This document shows positions 51,561 to 62,823 of a DNA stretch of 64,000 bases, one piece after another. A program made the translations under genes and the position numbers. Location: positions 1,097,526-1,161,525 of the forward strand of contig CAJNOI010000006.1 in the NCBI GenBank assembly GCA_905250115.1, written 5' to 3'. Numbering within the stretch: the stretch's first letter is position 1; each line of letters begins with the position of its first letter. This DNA comes from Adineta steineri (Eukaryota; Rotifera; Eurotatoria; Adinetida; Adinetidae). A model generated the notes under the pieces. It ran no database searches, was not told where the DNA came from, and saw nothing but the letters and a program-made list of their open reading frames with translations.

Positions 51561-52773
51561 ATGCTTCAAAGTTCAATGCGCGAACGCATCAAACTAGAAA
51601 AAAATTATCCGCCATGGTACACGTTTTTACTTCATCAAAAATATATTAATGAAGCATATACGTGGAGAGAAGATTGTTTTGAGTATCTTCTACTCTGCGG
51701 AAGGTAAGATAACTCGTTCAATTCGGACCTGTAAACAAAGTCATGGAGTTTGAACGAGAAGTTTATTTTGCTCCTACTTTGATACATTGTATATAGAAAA
51801 AGCTACAGCAAAAATTTTACAGTCAACGATTTTTTCTGTTTTTTTTTGTTTCTTTCAGTTGTAAATGACTCACTTAATCATATTCTTTCCTTTGGTTTCT
51901 TTCATTAGATTTATATTACTAGAGGTAAAAACTAAATTTCATAATTCTCACATTTTATGGCGTAATTCAATAATCAAATTTAAAAGAATATCGAACCTAT
52001 GATATTTTAAGGATATAATATATGATGGTTTAAAATAGTAATGTTTATAAACATGTCTAACATTGTTATAATTCTTAATTATGTACAATGAATATTGTTC
52101 GATTTATTATTAATACTATAAATTTATTATATACAGAAATACTCGCACGCATATAAGAAGATTTAATTTAAATATCTACTATGGCTATATTTTTTACTTG
52201 ATAAAGTTTACCAGCTGTATTAATATGTAAACTGCATATATCTAAATATATATTAACTAAAGGGATACTCAATAGTTCATGTTTGTTAAACGATCACATC
52301 TAGTCGAAAATCTTGTGTTGAATAATGTAATAAATTGAAAAAATGAGAGAATATTTATTTTAATAGGATTAATGTTTTTTTTCTTATTGCTGTATATCGT
52401 AGATATAGAGTATTTTGCAAGAAGAATCATACTCATAGTATATTATATTTTGTTATTCAATCAGTAACGTTTGTAAGAATGGAATATTATACATACATAC
52501 TCACTTATTCAATCTTCGGATTCGTTGTTCTTCATCTTGTCTAACTCTATAAATCTTTTGTGCACAACATAATATTCATATAATAAAGATAAATTTGTTT
52601 GTTTCTTTTCTTTTTTCTCTCTCAGCTATTTTTAATAGTCTTAAAGAGTCATCGCGTTCATTCTGTTATTATTGTATGCAATGTATACACAACAGCATAA
52701 TAACGATTCTTCATTAAATAATTTATCTGAAGCTACTGCTAATAGATCAAGTACTATTGACAGTGACGAATAA
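51561..52773 (+). CDS. Candidate two-exon small membrane protein, unrecognised
   Basis: Exon 51561-51703 ends at a strong donor (GGAAG|GTAAG). A matching acceptor (TCTTAAAG) opens 52647-52773. The phase fits (AG + A), giving 89 residues from the ATG at 51561, or 84 from 51576. Upstream of the splice the protein is polar with aromatic residues (NYPPWYTFLLHQKY, TWREDCFEY). Across the splice a hydrophobic helix forms (YLLLCGRVIAFILLLLYAMY), followed by a Ser/Asn-rich acidic tail ending DSDE. Good codon character in both exons and the in-phase join argue for a gene; the 943-bp intron is long for this genome. The open frame extends 13 codons upstream of the ATG to an AG, so it may instead be the last two exons of a larger gene. 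The PPWY..LLH pattern faintly recalls Tweety-family proteins, not enough to name it. Confidence 0.4.
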
Positions 52774-53616
52774 AAGGAAAGATGAACTCCCATCGGTGAC
52801 TATGATACTAGCGCTCAAGTCATAATACTTCTGTTGTCAAACAAGTTGAATAGTTCATTGATCCTATTCTAGGAACACAGACTGGCAGAAATAAAAATAA
52901 TAATCAGTAAAATTATTATCATGAAAGAGACCTTTTGACACTATATTTACTTTTTATTCAAGTAAAACTTGTATCGTTAAACTTTTTAATATATTATTTA
53001 AGGTTTTCTTTTCTAGTTATATAAGATTTAATCTTCATATAAGTATTCATCATTGAACAAAATAATGTGTACTATAGTCTAGCTTTGTAAAGAATAACAT
53101 ATGAAAGCAAATAATTTAATTTATTTCGAAATCTATTCTTTATTCACTGTTTGTTATTTCTAATATAAATATTTTAAAATTTTTTATAAATTCTAACGAA
53201 CAGAAAGTAATTTAATCAATAGCAAAATTATTGTTTTCAAAAATGTACATAAGAGCATTTATAATATAGCTTGTCATCATACAAGTGCTGAGTTTCGATT
53301 ATACAGATCACATGACGTGGAAAATAAATTATGAAGGGAGAAAAAAAGGAAAAACTGTCCTCATTTCCCTTTTCTTTCTTTAAAATAAGAAAAATCGCAC
53401 TTCATAATCTTTTTTTTAATAGCAAATAATCAAACACAAGAGAAACACCATCGACCGTTAATATTCTTCTTTTCTATCTTTCCTCTGTTTTATAGATAAA
53501 AAAAATATTTTATTACAGTGATCACATAAACCGTCTCGCACTATATTCCTATATAACATACTCGCTCGACTCTAACCTACATGAAACACTAATAAACAAA
53601 GGTGGACACATTTATT

Positions 53617-53733
53617 ATGTCTGCATCTGGTAATCATGACATAGTCAAACATACAGGTTCATCATCTATGGGAAGTTCTAGAGGAGATGATACTATTGGT
53701 CAATTTATTTTTTTTTCGAGAGTAACATCGTAA
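53617..53733 (+). CDS. Possible short coding frame or first exon, unrecognised
   Basis: ATG at 53617 opens 38 codons of coding-like composition, rich in Gly, Ser, Asp and His (SASGNHD, GSSSMGSSRGDDT), ending TAA at 53731. A GTAACA donor-like step after SR could make it a first exon, but no partner exon was found. It may be chance. Kept because its composition differs sharply from the surrounding AT-rich DNA. Confidence 0.25.
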   Translation: MSASGNHDIVKHTGSSSMGSSRGDDTIGQFIFFSRVTS

Positions 53734-54588
53734 TAAAAAAAACAGGCAACACTCTATTGAGATATAAAAGATTGTACATATACATAGATTTTTTTCTACT
53801 TTTAATGAGCGTATAATAAAAAGAAAGCTTCACAGTTTACTCATATTCAATAAGTTCTAGTATCTATGTATCAAAATGTACACCGTATGGAAAAAATTAA
53901 GGATAATATACAGTAACCACTTTGACGATGTGGATGTTTGAATATTTCTTATTCACTATGTAGATGGTTTTAATTGGATTAATTTAAGATGTTTGCTATT
54001 CGGTGAGACCGATCATTTAGGAAGGTTGAAATCGTGGTCATGACAGTTAGTCACACCCGCACTCTCAGCTTTAGAAATTATTATTTTAAAGTATATTATT
54101 CTAGATTAAACGTTAATTTTCCTACAATTCGTCATTCACGATCTTATCCAACACTTAAAAGTTGAATGAAAGTATACAGATTCTAGCTTAATGCAAAAAA
54201 TAGAAGAAAGAATTTAAGTTTTGACAACAATTTCTTTTTCAAAAGCGTGTTAATGAACGACTATTTTTGTATTTTGATTTTATGTCTGTTGAATGATTCG
54301 AACAAATGTATCACTATACTAAAATGTACTGACTTATTTGGTTTTCTTCTGAATATATAACAGTATGTTAACTACTTTAAAGTGTAACTACAATGTGCGA
54401 ACATTTATATATTTGAATGAAGCAGTTGATTGTGACAACAGAATGGATAAAAATCAGAGAAGAAGAGAAAGAAAAAAACATTCAGTTGTTTCTTTCTGTT
54501 CGTAAAGTACATACATCATACAGTATACGTTACTAAGTACTTTTTTTGACCTTTATGCATGGTTTACAATGACAATGCATGATGACGA

Positions 54589-54596
54589 TATATAAA
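54589..54596 (+). promoter_or_regulatory. TATA box of the old yellow enzyme gene
   Basis: TATATAAA lies 84 bp upstream of the ATG at 54680, a spacing that fits a start site near 54620 and a short 5' UTR. The match is seen; function is inferred. Confidence 0.5.
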
Positions 54597-54679
54597 TCGA
54601 GAAAAGAAAGTATCTGAATTTATTTATTATCGTCAAAAAGAAGAAAAACATACTATCACTATACTTTATACAACATAAA

Positions 54680-55889
54680 ATGGCATCGTTTGCAACACCA
54701 TTAAAACTTGGATCATTACTCCTCAAAAATCGTGTGATTATGGCAGCATTAACTCGTAATCGAAATCTTGTTCCCGGCCCACTTCAAGTAGAGTATTATA
54801 CACAACGAGCTACTGCCGGTCTTATACTTACAGAAGCTACACTTATCGAACCAATTGGTACAGAATGGAACAATGCTCGTTAGTATTTTTTTTCTATACT
54901 TTTCTTTTTCTTATATCTGATTTATGTTTAGCTGGTATTTACTCAGATGAACAAGTAGCCGGTTGGAGGAAGATTGTCGATAGTGTTCATGCACATAATG
55001 GTCATATATTTATTCAGTTATGGCATATCGGACGAGTAGCTCATCCACTTCTTCAAAATGGTCGACCTAATGTTGCACCATCAGCAATAGCTGCTAAAGG
55101 TGGTAAATTTCGACAATTACCAGGCGCTCCTGGTTACGTTACACCAGTTCCTATTGATGATCCTGAACATTATATTGCTTTGTATAAACGTGCTGCCGAA
55201 CGTGCAAAAGAAGCTGGATTTGATGGTGTCGAGTTGCATAGGTACGAGATTTTTTATTCGTTATTTTATTGAAAAAACGTTGCTTTTTATTTAGTGCAAA
55301 TGGTTATTTACCAAACCAATTTATCGATAATACATCCAATCAAAGAACAGATAAATGGGGTGGGTCAGTAGAGAATCGATGTCGATTTTCGTTACGTATT
55401 ATTGATGAAATTTGTGGCGTTTATGGGAATGATCGTGTTGGTATCAAGTTATCACCAGGTGGTGGTTATAATGATATGGGCATGACTGAAAAAGACACTG
55501 TTGAAACTTATGGATATCTTATTAAAGAACTGACTTCTAGACGCATTGCTTACATACAATTAGCACGCTATTGGTCTTTAGGAGATCCAACAAAGCGTGG
55601 AACTGATGTTGATATATTCCAGTGGAGAAACTTAATTGATTCGGAACATACAAAACTTTTTGTTAATACTGACTATGATAGTGAACAAGGTGCAAAAACG
55701 TTAAAAGATGGTTTAGCTGATGCAATCGTATTTGGGCGATTCTACATTACAAATCCTGATTTAGCACAGCGCTTAATTAACAAGCAAGAATTAAATACAA
55801 ATTATAATTTTAAAACATTCTATGACGGTGATCATACTGGATATACTGATTATCCAACCTATGAACAAGAACATGTCGTGCCTGCTTAG
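54680..55889 (+). CDS. Old yellow enzyme / NADH:flavin oxidoreductase
   Basis: FMN-dependent ene-reductase of the OYE family, reducing activated C=C bonds with NAD(P)H. Exons 54680-54878, 54932-55241 and 55295-55889 give 367 residues, the usual OYE length. The barrel start is TPLKLGSLLLKNRVIMAALTRNR, and APGIYSDEQVAGW spans the first splice. HIFIQLWHIGRVAHP holds the conserved Gln and His near the flavin. The substrate-binding His and Asn are in ELHSANGYLPNQFI, and the nucleotide side has RTDKWGGSVENRCRFSL. FGRFYITNPDLAQRL closes the FMN phosphate site. All key residues look intact. OYEs are common in bacteria, fungi and plants and patchy in animals, so lateral origin is plausible; the two introns are short and of local type, so any transfer is old. 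Confidence 0.93.
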
Positions 55890-58800
55890 ATGCTTATGTA
55901 TACAAATTTTTTCATTTCATCAAAAAAAAAACATGACATTGTATAAGCTTTTTCTCAACTGAGATTTTATAGTAATAATAAAAATAAAATTAAAATTTAA
56001 CTAATCAATGTAATAGATTCATAACTAATCGTCGTATACATGTATGACAAGATCTTGTGTAATGCTCTAAATCTATATTTTATCTGAAATATTTCATTAG
56101 AAAGATTCAGATTTTATATTTATCGCTATTTTCAGCGTTAACAACTAACATTTTGAACATGAAATGCGCATATTTTAACAACGTCTTATGTATCGTTATC
56201 TACCTTAATTAAAAATGATCAGGATACTGTTAATGAACTATATAAAGTTTGTTTAATTAAATATTTTTGAACACAAAGAAATCCTAATGATCAGCAGTAT
56301 TTTGCTATGTAATTTCATCAAGCAAAAACGTTTATTCCTATCTAGTATGTTTTTCTGTCTTAATTATTTATAATATCCATCGAAAATTAATTACATTAGG
56401 TATAATTCTCAATCTTATGAATCTTTCATTCAAAAGACTTTTACTGATTAAACCAAGCTTTTTTTATATATTCTATTTATTCTTATTACTATTTAATAAA
56501 TAAGCAATTTTACTAAATTAAACATAGAAGTATCTAGAAGAACTATACTATGAAAACTAGTAATAAAAAATAGAAAAACTAACTTATCATCAAGTTGATT
56601 TTGTAAATATTTTCCATATAGATCGATTTAGTTTCCCTTTTCTATTCAAGTGAATGAATAAATCTAAATATTATATTAATCAGGGATGTCCGTATAAATA
56701 CTATACTCATTTTTTATCGTCACGCACATTTTTATTTATCATCCTTCCATTATTTTGAAAGAAGATATTAGAATAATTTATTAGATTTAATACGCCCATC
56801 AATATAGTTTGATGAATATTCATAAATATATCCTTAAGGGTTTTGAATCAAAGATGAATCTATATGATAAAAGAACGGTTATATGCAAAGCTTTACTAAC
56901 GATTTAAACGATTAGGAACTTTGAATGTTTAGCTTGATTTTCAAAAAATTATGAAGTTCAACTTTTTTGATTGATCAAATAAGTCAGACTGAAGAATATC
57001 GAAAACCAAAAATTTTTATTTAATCTTTTAGTAATTACCATTTTTTCTCAATAACTTTGTCTTGACTGTCAGAATGAAATTAGAATTAGGAACAAATATA
57101 TTCATCACTATTACCTTAATTTTTCACACTCACATCCTCAAGTTTTTATAACACGTTTTTTCCAATTAAAATGTAGTCATTTTTATAATTAATACGATAT
57201 ACTATGCAAGAATTTTTTTTTATTGAATACAACAATGAATATTATTAGTAAAGGTGATTCGATTTGTACTTTACAATAAAATTAAGCCATTTTCTATACT
57301 AATGTAATAAGCTCTCAAGTATTTTACTCTTGTCTTAATAACACATACATAAAAAAAAGTTTCTTTTGAACATACCTGTTTGTAAATATTGATAAAGATT
57401 TCTGAACAATACAGGATTATTATAGAAAAATGTTCCTTAAAAATTAGATAAATATAAATTACTTTATCCGAATGAATTCTGGTATAAGAATCAACAGAAA
57501 TAATTCATATGAAAAAACATCGAGGAAGAATGCTTGCTAGTTTATATCAAAGCAGAATGAGAAAAGTTTTATTGGAATAAATGCAATAACATGCGATGCA
57601 AACGTCTTCACATAAATATCAAACTCTATTAAGCCATATTGTAGATTTCTTAACTAATGACATTTTGTTTTGTTCGAGCGAGTAATGTCAGAACCACAGA
57701 CTTTTTATGAGATATATTTTGCCAGAACAAATCTGAGAAGATGAAAAAGTCAAAAATAAAAAATCTCTAAAAATAATTCTTGCAAATTAACTATCGAGCA
57801 ACATCATTTTCTATTTTCTCTTAAATTTTTTATATTACACGGAAATAAAAAAAGATGCCTAGTGATAGTACTTATAGCAAAAAGACTGCTCTTTCTAATT
57901 ATGTACGGGAAAGTAAATCTATTCTTAGTTTTTATATGAAAACATCGCTTCTACTGGAAGAGACTGAATCATTCAGGCGTTCTCAGTATCTGCTTGTTTA
58001 ACAACGGTAAAAATATTTTTGAATTAAGTTTTTCTGCTCAGTTTCATTCATGCATAATTTTTGCAGACTACGACTGATATTCTTTCAAACTGATAATTCT
58101 TGCAAAAAAATAACTCTATAACACTTTTGATACATTACATTTTTGTATATTTTTTGTTAAAATTTGGTCTATGTAACTCAGAATAATTGCAGAAAACGTT
58201 GTAAGAAATTTATTTAGAGGAGTTTGATTTTAGACTTTCCCTTCGTCCAAGATTTGTTCTGGAAAAATATGTCTCATAAAAAGTTTGTAATTCAGTCATT
58301 ACACATTTGAACAAAATAAAATTCCATTAGTTTAGAAATCTGCTATACAGTTCAATATAACTTGACATTTATGCCAAGGCTTTTGCATCGCATGCTAGTC
58401 TATGAAACGTTAACAATATATATATATGCATACCCATATTATCATGATCTTTCTTATCTAGGCAATGATTTGATAATTGTGATGAAATCAAATCTAATGT
58501 TGTTGTCGATATTTTTTCAGATACGAATAAAGTAATTTATTCTTTAGATGTAACACTTTAAATTTCATTGACTGTAAGAATAATCAATGATGCAAATGAT
58601 TTTTGAAAATAATCAATTCGATTGAGAATAGATCGGACTATATTTTTATTTAATAGAAATTCGTCTAATACACTTGCTATTGCAAGACGTACAATAATTA
58701 AAACTTCCCTCAACAATATTTATGAAATAAATCTTTTTTGAATCAATCAAATGAGCAACGGTTATATATATCTATTGAATTATTAATGAGAATATATTTT

Positions 58801-60005
58801 AGTTGAACACTTATGCCTACACAACCACTTTCATCCGAATCGATGTCTTAAATTTTTTAATAATACGACGAAATTATTTTGAATTAATTTTGACGTATTT
58901 ATCTTTGTCTTTTTTTTCATTTCTTGTCTTATCAATCAACTGATTGAATTCATTGAATAGATGAATATAAAGATATTCAGATGTATTACATGCCGTACTA
59001 ACCCTTTTACAAGAAATTGTTTTTTACTGAAATTTATATTAAATTTTTTCAATACTTGAATAACCATCAAATATGACAAAATAAGAATTTTTTTTCATTT
59101 CTGATCATCAAAGAAATATATTAAATGTTGATGAACAACATTCTTGTATTAAACTAAATTCAAAGTGCTTTCTACCGATTGTTTCTCTATTGATCGATGG
59201 TTCATCATCTACTGATTAATGTAACAGTTCAAATAAAATAGAAAATAATGTTACATCTCTTATTTAAAATATTATCTAGTTTTCTATCGTTCGATTACTA
59301 CTAGGAGTAGATTAATGTACACTACATCTACCAAATACTTCAAATCTGAACTAGCACTGTACTTTTTTTATTTTTATTCCTCTTATGATGTGAAAGAAAT
59401 ATTTGTCATAAACACATAGTCTTATTTACAAAATATATTTTTTATTCAAGGTTCAAGTGAAAGGTACAGATTTTCGTACTTAAATATAAATAGAAGTTCT
59501 TGTTCTTAAAGTATAAGTATAATACTTTTATTTGAAGTAGCGGTGCAGAAGAACTATATTTATATAAACAAGATCTAATACAAACAAACATAGAAATAAC
59601 ATCTGCAGTGCTATTTTTCTGTCTAAACTTAATGAATTATTGATCATATACAAAAGACATTACTACTTTAACTTTTTCTTGAATTAATATATAGTCATAT
59701 GATTAACCTTCATCTGATTTAATAGACGAATGTTTTAAAGTAGAGTATTGTTTCTGCATTCAATATATTGTGCCATGAAAGAATCACAAATATGAGAGAT
59801 GAAGAAATAATAAAGACCAGAGGTATTTAGAAAATAATAAATTTGAATAATTATTATACAATGGGGTAGTAGAAGTGAACATTCAAGACACAGAAACAAA
59901 TCGATTGGCAATGAATCATGTATCACAAGATGAACAAATCAGAAGAAAGACCAAAGAACAAGTTAACTGACGTAATACACTTGACTGATTTATTCAGTTA
60001 CATCA
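55890..60005. other. 4.1-kb gene-poor AT-rich region
   Basis: No convincing exon on either strand, no simple-repeat array of note and no transposon end recognised. A 3' UTR for the OYE gene probably occupies the first 100-150 bp. Confidence 0.5.
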
Positions 60006-60049
60006 TCAAATAATAAAAAATATAAAAAAAAATGATAAAATTAACTGGA

Positions 60050-60345
60050 AAGTGAAGGTGTATTCATTATCATATCTAAAAACAAATAGTACAAGTGAAT
60101 TACATTTCGAACGAATGACCTGATTTTTTTTTATTGGATATGTCCTTGCAATCGACGAACCATTACCTGGATATGTATTTGCTGTTGAAAAACCTACATC
60201 TGCTGCAGTAGTAACTACTTGAATGAACCTTTTCTTCGGTATCCAGGTCGAACAATCTGGCACGGAAGCGGCTAGTTTCCTAAAGGATTTTTCACAAAAA
60301 TTCATGGAATCCTGCTTCAGGAACCATCGTCCTGGAAACTAAAAA
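60050..60345. other. Less AT-rich, coding-like island of unresolved strand
   Basis: About 300 bp with markedly higher GC than its surroundings. On the minus strand, from an acceptor-like TTTAG at about 60339, a frame runs FPGRWFLKQDS to STANTYPG with a possible donor at about 60166. On the plus strand a frame reads PGYVFAVEKPTSAAVVTT, then a stop, then GIQVEQSGTEAASFLKDFSQ. Both look coded, so one is a shadow and the sequence may be a decayed exon. No family is recognised. Confidence 0.3.
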
Positions 60346-60599
60346 AGATGTTAGCAAACAAGAAGAAACAATTTTTTACGATCAATATTGAAGAAGTATA
60401 AAGATTTTGTTTGAATATCTTTTTATGATTAACTTTAAAAACTTTTGTTCTGTAAAATTGTTTCTGAGTTTTCTAATTGCAACAATATTTTATTGGAAAT
60501 CTGCTCTTATCTCTAAACAAGAAAGTAGCAATAAACTATTTTATGAATGAATGCATATACATGTATATATATATGTATAATAAATTAAGTTTACTTTTA

Positions 60600-60770
60600 T
60601 TAGCTTAGCCGTACGCTAGTGTACAAGGAAGGATTGTTAAGACACTTGCGCAGCTTCTGCTTGTAGGAACAGTTTGTCTTCAATACTTGCAAATTATTTG
60701 GTAGCACATTTTTGAAAACCGACCTTAAATTTGAAGTACCTTGGCTCGACTACTTTCGGTCAGCTTTAAA
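60600..60770 (-). mobile_element. Remnant 3' end of a non-LTR retrotransposon (LINE) reverse transcriptase
   Basis: The minus strand encodes a segment ending at TAA (60602-60600) with the arrangement seen at the end of many LINE ORF2 proteins: TSNLRSVFKNVLPNNLQ, spacing, then CSYKQKLRKCLNN. Typical copies read WNxLPxxL...FKxxLKxxL; here the Trp is lost (KNVLP). An in-frame TAG lies just upstream at about 60775 and no reverse transcriptase core is found, so this is a truncated dead copy. The assignment rests on the short motif order only. Confidence 0.45.
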
Positions 60771-60980
60771 AAAAACCTTTTTTTAGAAGAATTCTATTCA
60801 TATTTTTAGCAAAAACATTCTCATATATATATCTGAACACTAGGCTTGAATCAAGTTTTCTTGAAAATAAAACTTTTTTATTGAAATTAGTTAGAACAAA
60901 TCAATGAAGGGTGGATATACAATTAACGACACAGCTGTGTCTTGAGAACTGTAGTCTTTCAGAGAGAAAACAGAATATGT

Positions 60981-61040
60981 GGATTGGTAAATACATAAGG
61001 AGAAGTAGAACGAACGAAATACTTACATAGATTTCTCTCT
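60981..61040. repeat. Direct repeat, copy 1 (upstream of coiled-coil gene)
   Basis: About 60 bp reading GGATTGGTAAATACATAAGG, then GAACGAACGAA and TAGATTTCTCTCT. A diverged copy in the same orientation lies at about 62019-62080. It sits about 180 bp upstream of the ATG at 61224. Confidence 0.6.
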
Positions 61041-61223
61041 CACATATATTCATATAAACACTTCACAACGAAGGACGACAAATATATATTGAATTGTAAT
61101 GGATGGTCACTGTTCACTGTTGAAACGTTTCGTTTGCGATTAACATATGCTGAAAACGTTTTGTTTCCATTTCTTTCTTGTATTTTCGAATGAATAAAAG
61201 ATTAAATATGTTTCATTCTAGAT

Positions 61224-62823
61224 ATGTCAAGTCATTCTATATACGCTTATGCCACGATTGACAACAAGGCGATGCTCCCTGACTCGAAGGTAGCAAATCC
61301 AAGTTCAGTCCATCGCCCTCCGTTGTTCCCATCACCACTACCACTTGTAACAATGAAACAAGTACCGAAGGAGTTACTACATGTAACAGTAAGTGATCCT
61401 AAATTCCATAGAACATCAGAAGACGCAGATCAATAGGAAAAGTGACGTATGATTTTCATATTGTTTGTTCTAGAAAATACGTTTAATGGCAGAAATCCAA
61501 CAGTATGAAAAAGAACACAACAAAACCAAAGAAGATCTCGACCGGTAAGAAAAAGCATACCATGTAGTAGAAAAAGGACTTTACTATGTATCCATCTTAC
61601 GAGGAGGAATAGGGTTCAAAATCACTAGAAAATGAATATCGTAATATTTGAATGGTTCTAGAGGAGATAGTTCATGTGTATTGAAGGCTTTCATTCGTTT
61701 CCAGTCTATCGAATCTTCTGTTCAATATAAAATGCGTATTTTAAGATTTATTTCATTTCGATTTTCTTCTTAGTTGATATTCTTTAAACAGGTAGACACA
61801 TAATATACAGATTAAGCATATTTCAATTTATACATTTATATATTGACTAAGAATAGTTTTCTAGATTTCTAAGTGTAATGGAGCAGCCACGTATGGAATA
61901 ACGTGTTATTATACAGGAAGAAAAAAATGAACCATGGTATGAATGAGCATATACACACATGTATTAAATTCAGCTTGTTTTAATAAGCTTATCCTTGCTA
62001 CAGTGGATAAGATATCAAGGATTGGTACATACGTTAGGATGAATGGAACGAACGAACGAAAGATTTAGATAGATCTCTCTAGTCTATTTTTTTAAAGAGC
62101 TTCGGAATGAGGGTCGAAGAAGATCTAACGAATTCTAAATCTTTCTGTTTATTCTGTGTGTAAACGAATTCAGCTCCGTATGAAATTTGTTAAATACGTT
62201 TTACATTATTTAAGCTTTTATCGATAAATAGATAACTGAATTAATTGTTTTTAGATATAACATAATACGATTATGCAGCAAACAACAAACTTTCGTTTAG
62301 CAATTACAAGTGGGCGACGATCTAGTGGTACCTCGCGAAGTCGACAGTCGAGTGTTTTGAAAAACAATTTTTATGAATAATTAATTAATCATTCATCTTG
62401 TTTATTGTAGGCAGTGCCTGATAGACTTGAGCGAGGAGCATCTGGTGGTACTCGACGAAATCGGTCAGCCGATGTGTTGGCTGTTACAGTAAGTATCATC
62501 TGATTTGGTAAAGCTTGCGACGATGAATGTTGCATATTTAAAAATCTAATTTTATTTCTTTTAGAATGCACAGCCAACACCAGCGACCTGGAAGCAGCTA
62601 ATGCTTTCTTTGAACCCTGTCCGAAGTGATTTTGGAGCGGTGTGATATAGAGCAGGCGGTTTCCGAACTAACTCATAAGCGATCTGGTCTTGAAAAGAAT
62701 ATTTCTGATCTTTGCCCTACCGTGTGCGAGCAAGAAAAGATCATGGCTGAGCTCCAACAAAATATGAAGATCCCTCCATCAGTACCTCCACGTATTCACC
62801 GACGACCCTCCAACGAGCAGTAG
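61224..62823 (+). CDS. Unrecognised multi-exon coiled-coil gene, probably partly degraded
   Basis: An acceptor (TTCATTCTAG) precedes ATG 61224. Exon 61224-61388 encodes 55 residues with a Pro-rich PPLFPSPLPLV and ends at ACA|GTAAG. Exon 61474-61544 encodes a charged helix (LMAEIQQYEKEHNKTKEDLD). It can join in phase to 62412-62489 (QCLIDLSEEHLVVLDEIGQP), which ends at a GTAAG donor. The last open stretch, about 62626-62823, encodes a coiled coil with repeated Glu/Lys heptads (SELTHKRSGLEKNISDL, EKIMAELQQNM) and ends in a Pro/Arg tail (PPSVPPRIHRR). No choice of splice sites I tried joins the third and fourth parts without a stop. About 62280-62370 holds a broken duplicate of the 62412 exon. 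Either some exons are misread or this is a decaying gene. GC is higher than the surroundings. Confidence 0.4.
62019..62080. repeat. Direct repeat, copy 2
   Basis: Diverged copy of 60981-61040 in the same orientation (GGATTGGTACATACGTTAGG, GAACGAACGAACGAA, TAGATCTCTCT). It lies about 200 bp upstream of the broken duplicate exon, so it marks a tandem duplication of an upstream region plus exon. Confidence 0.6.
62280..62375 (+). pseudogene. Broken duplicate of the exon at 62412-62489
   Basis: The DNA aligns with the following exon around ATCTAGTGGTAC / ATCTGGTGGTAC and onward to GTGTTTTG / GTGTGTTGG. In the frame matching the functional-looking exon it reads LQVGDDLVVPREVDSRVF between stops (TAG before, TGA after), against LSEEHLVVLDEIGQP. 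The stops make it non-functional in that frame. Duplication is seen; loss of function is inferred. Confidence 0.4.

Larger units (their letters stand above)
52774..54679. other. Gene-poor spacer upstream of the old yellow enzyme gene
   Basis: AT-rich. It contains one possible short coding frame (53617-53733, listed separately), a less AT-rich patch at 54000-54075 and the promoter of the following gene. Nothing else is supported. Confidence 0.5.

Noticed and set aside
51522-51707. Secreted cyclic neuropeptide precursor ending in an amidation-like Cys-Gly-Arg
   Set aside because: The frame has no ATG at its start (it would begin at GTG), and the Gly-Arg lies exactly on a strong splice donor. 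After splicing it continues into a hydrophobic helix, so a membrane protein fits better.
52690-52773. Independent 30-residue peptide from the ATG at about 52680
   Set aside because: The frame extends upstream of that ATG through a hydrophobic helix to a good acceptor, so it is better read as the end of the two-exon gene at 51561-52773.
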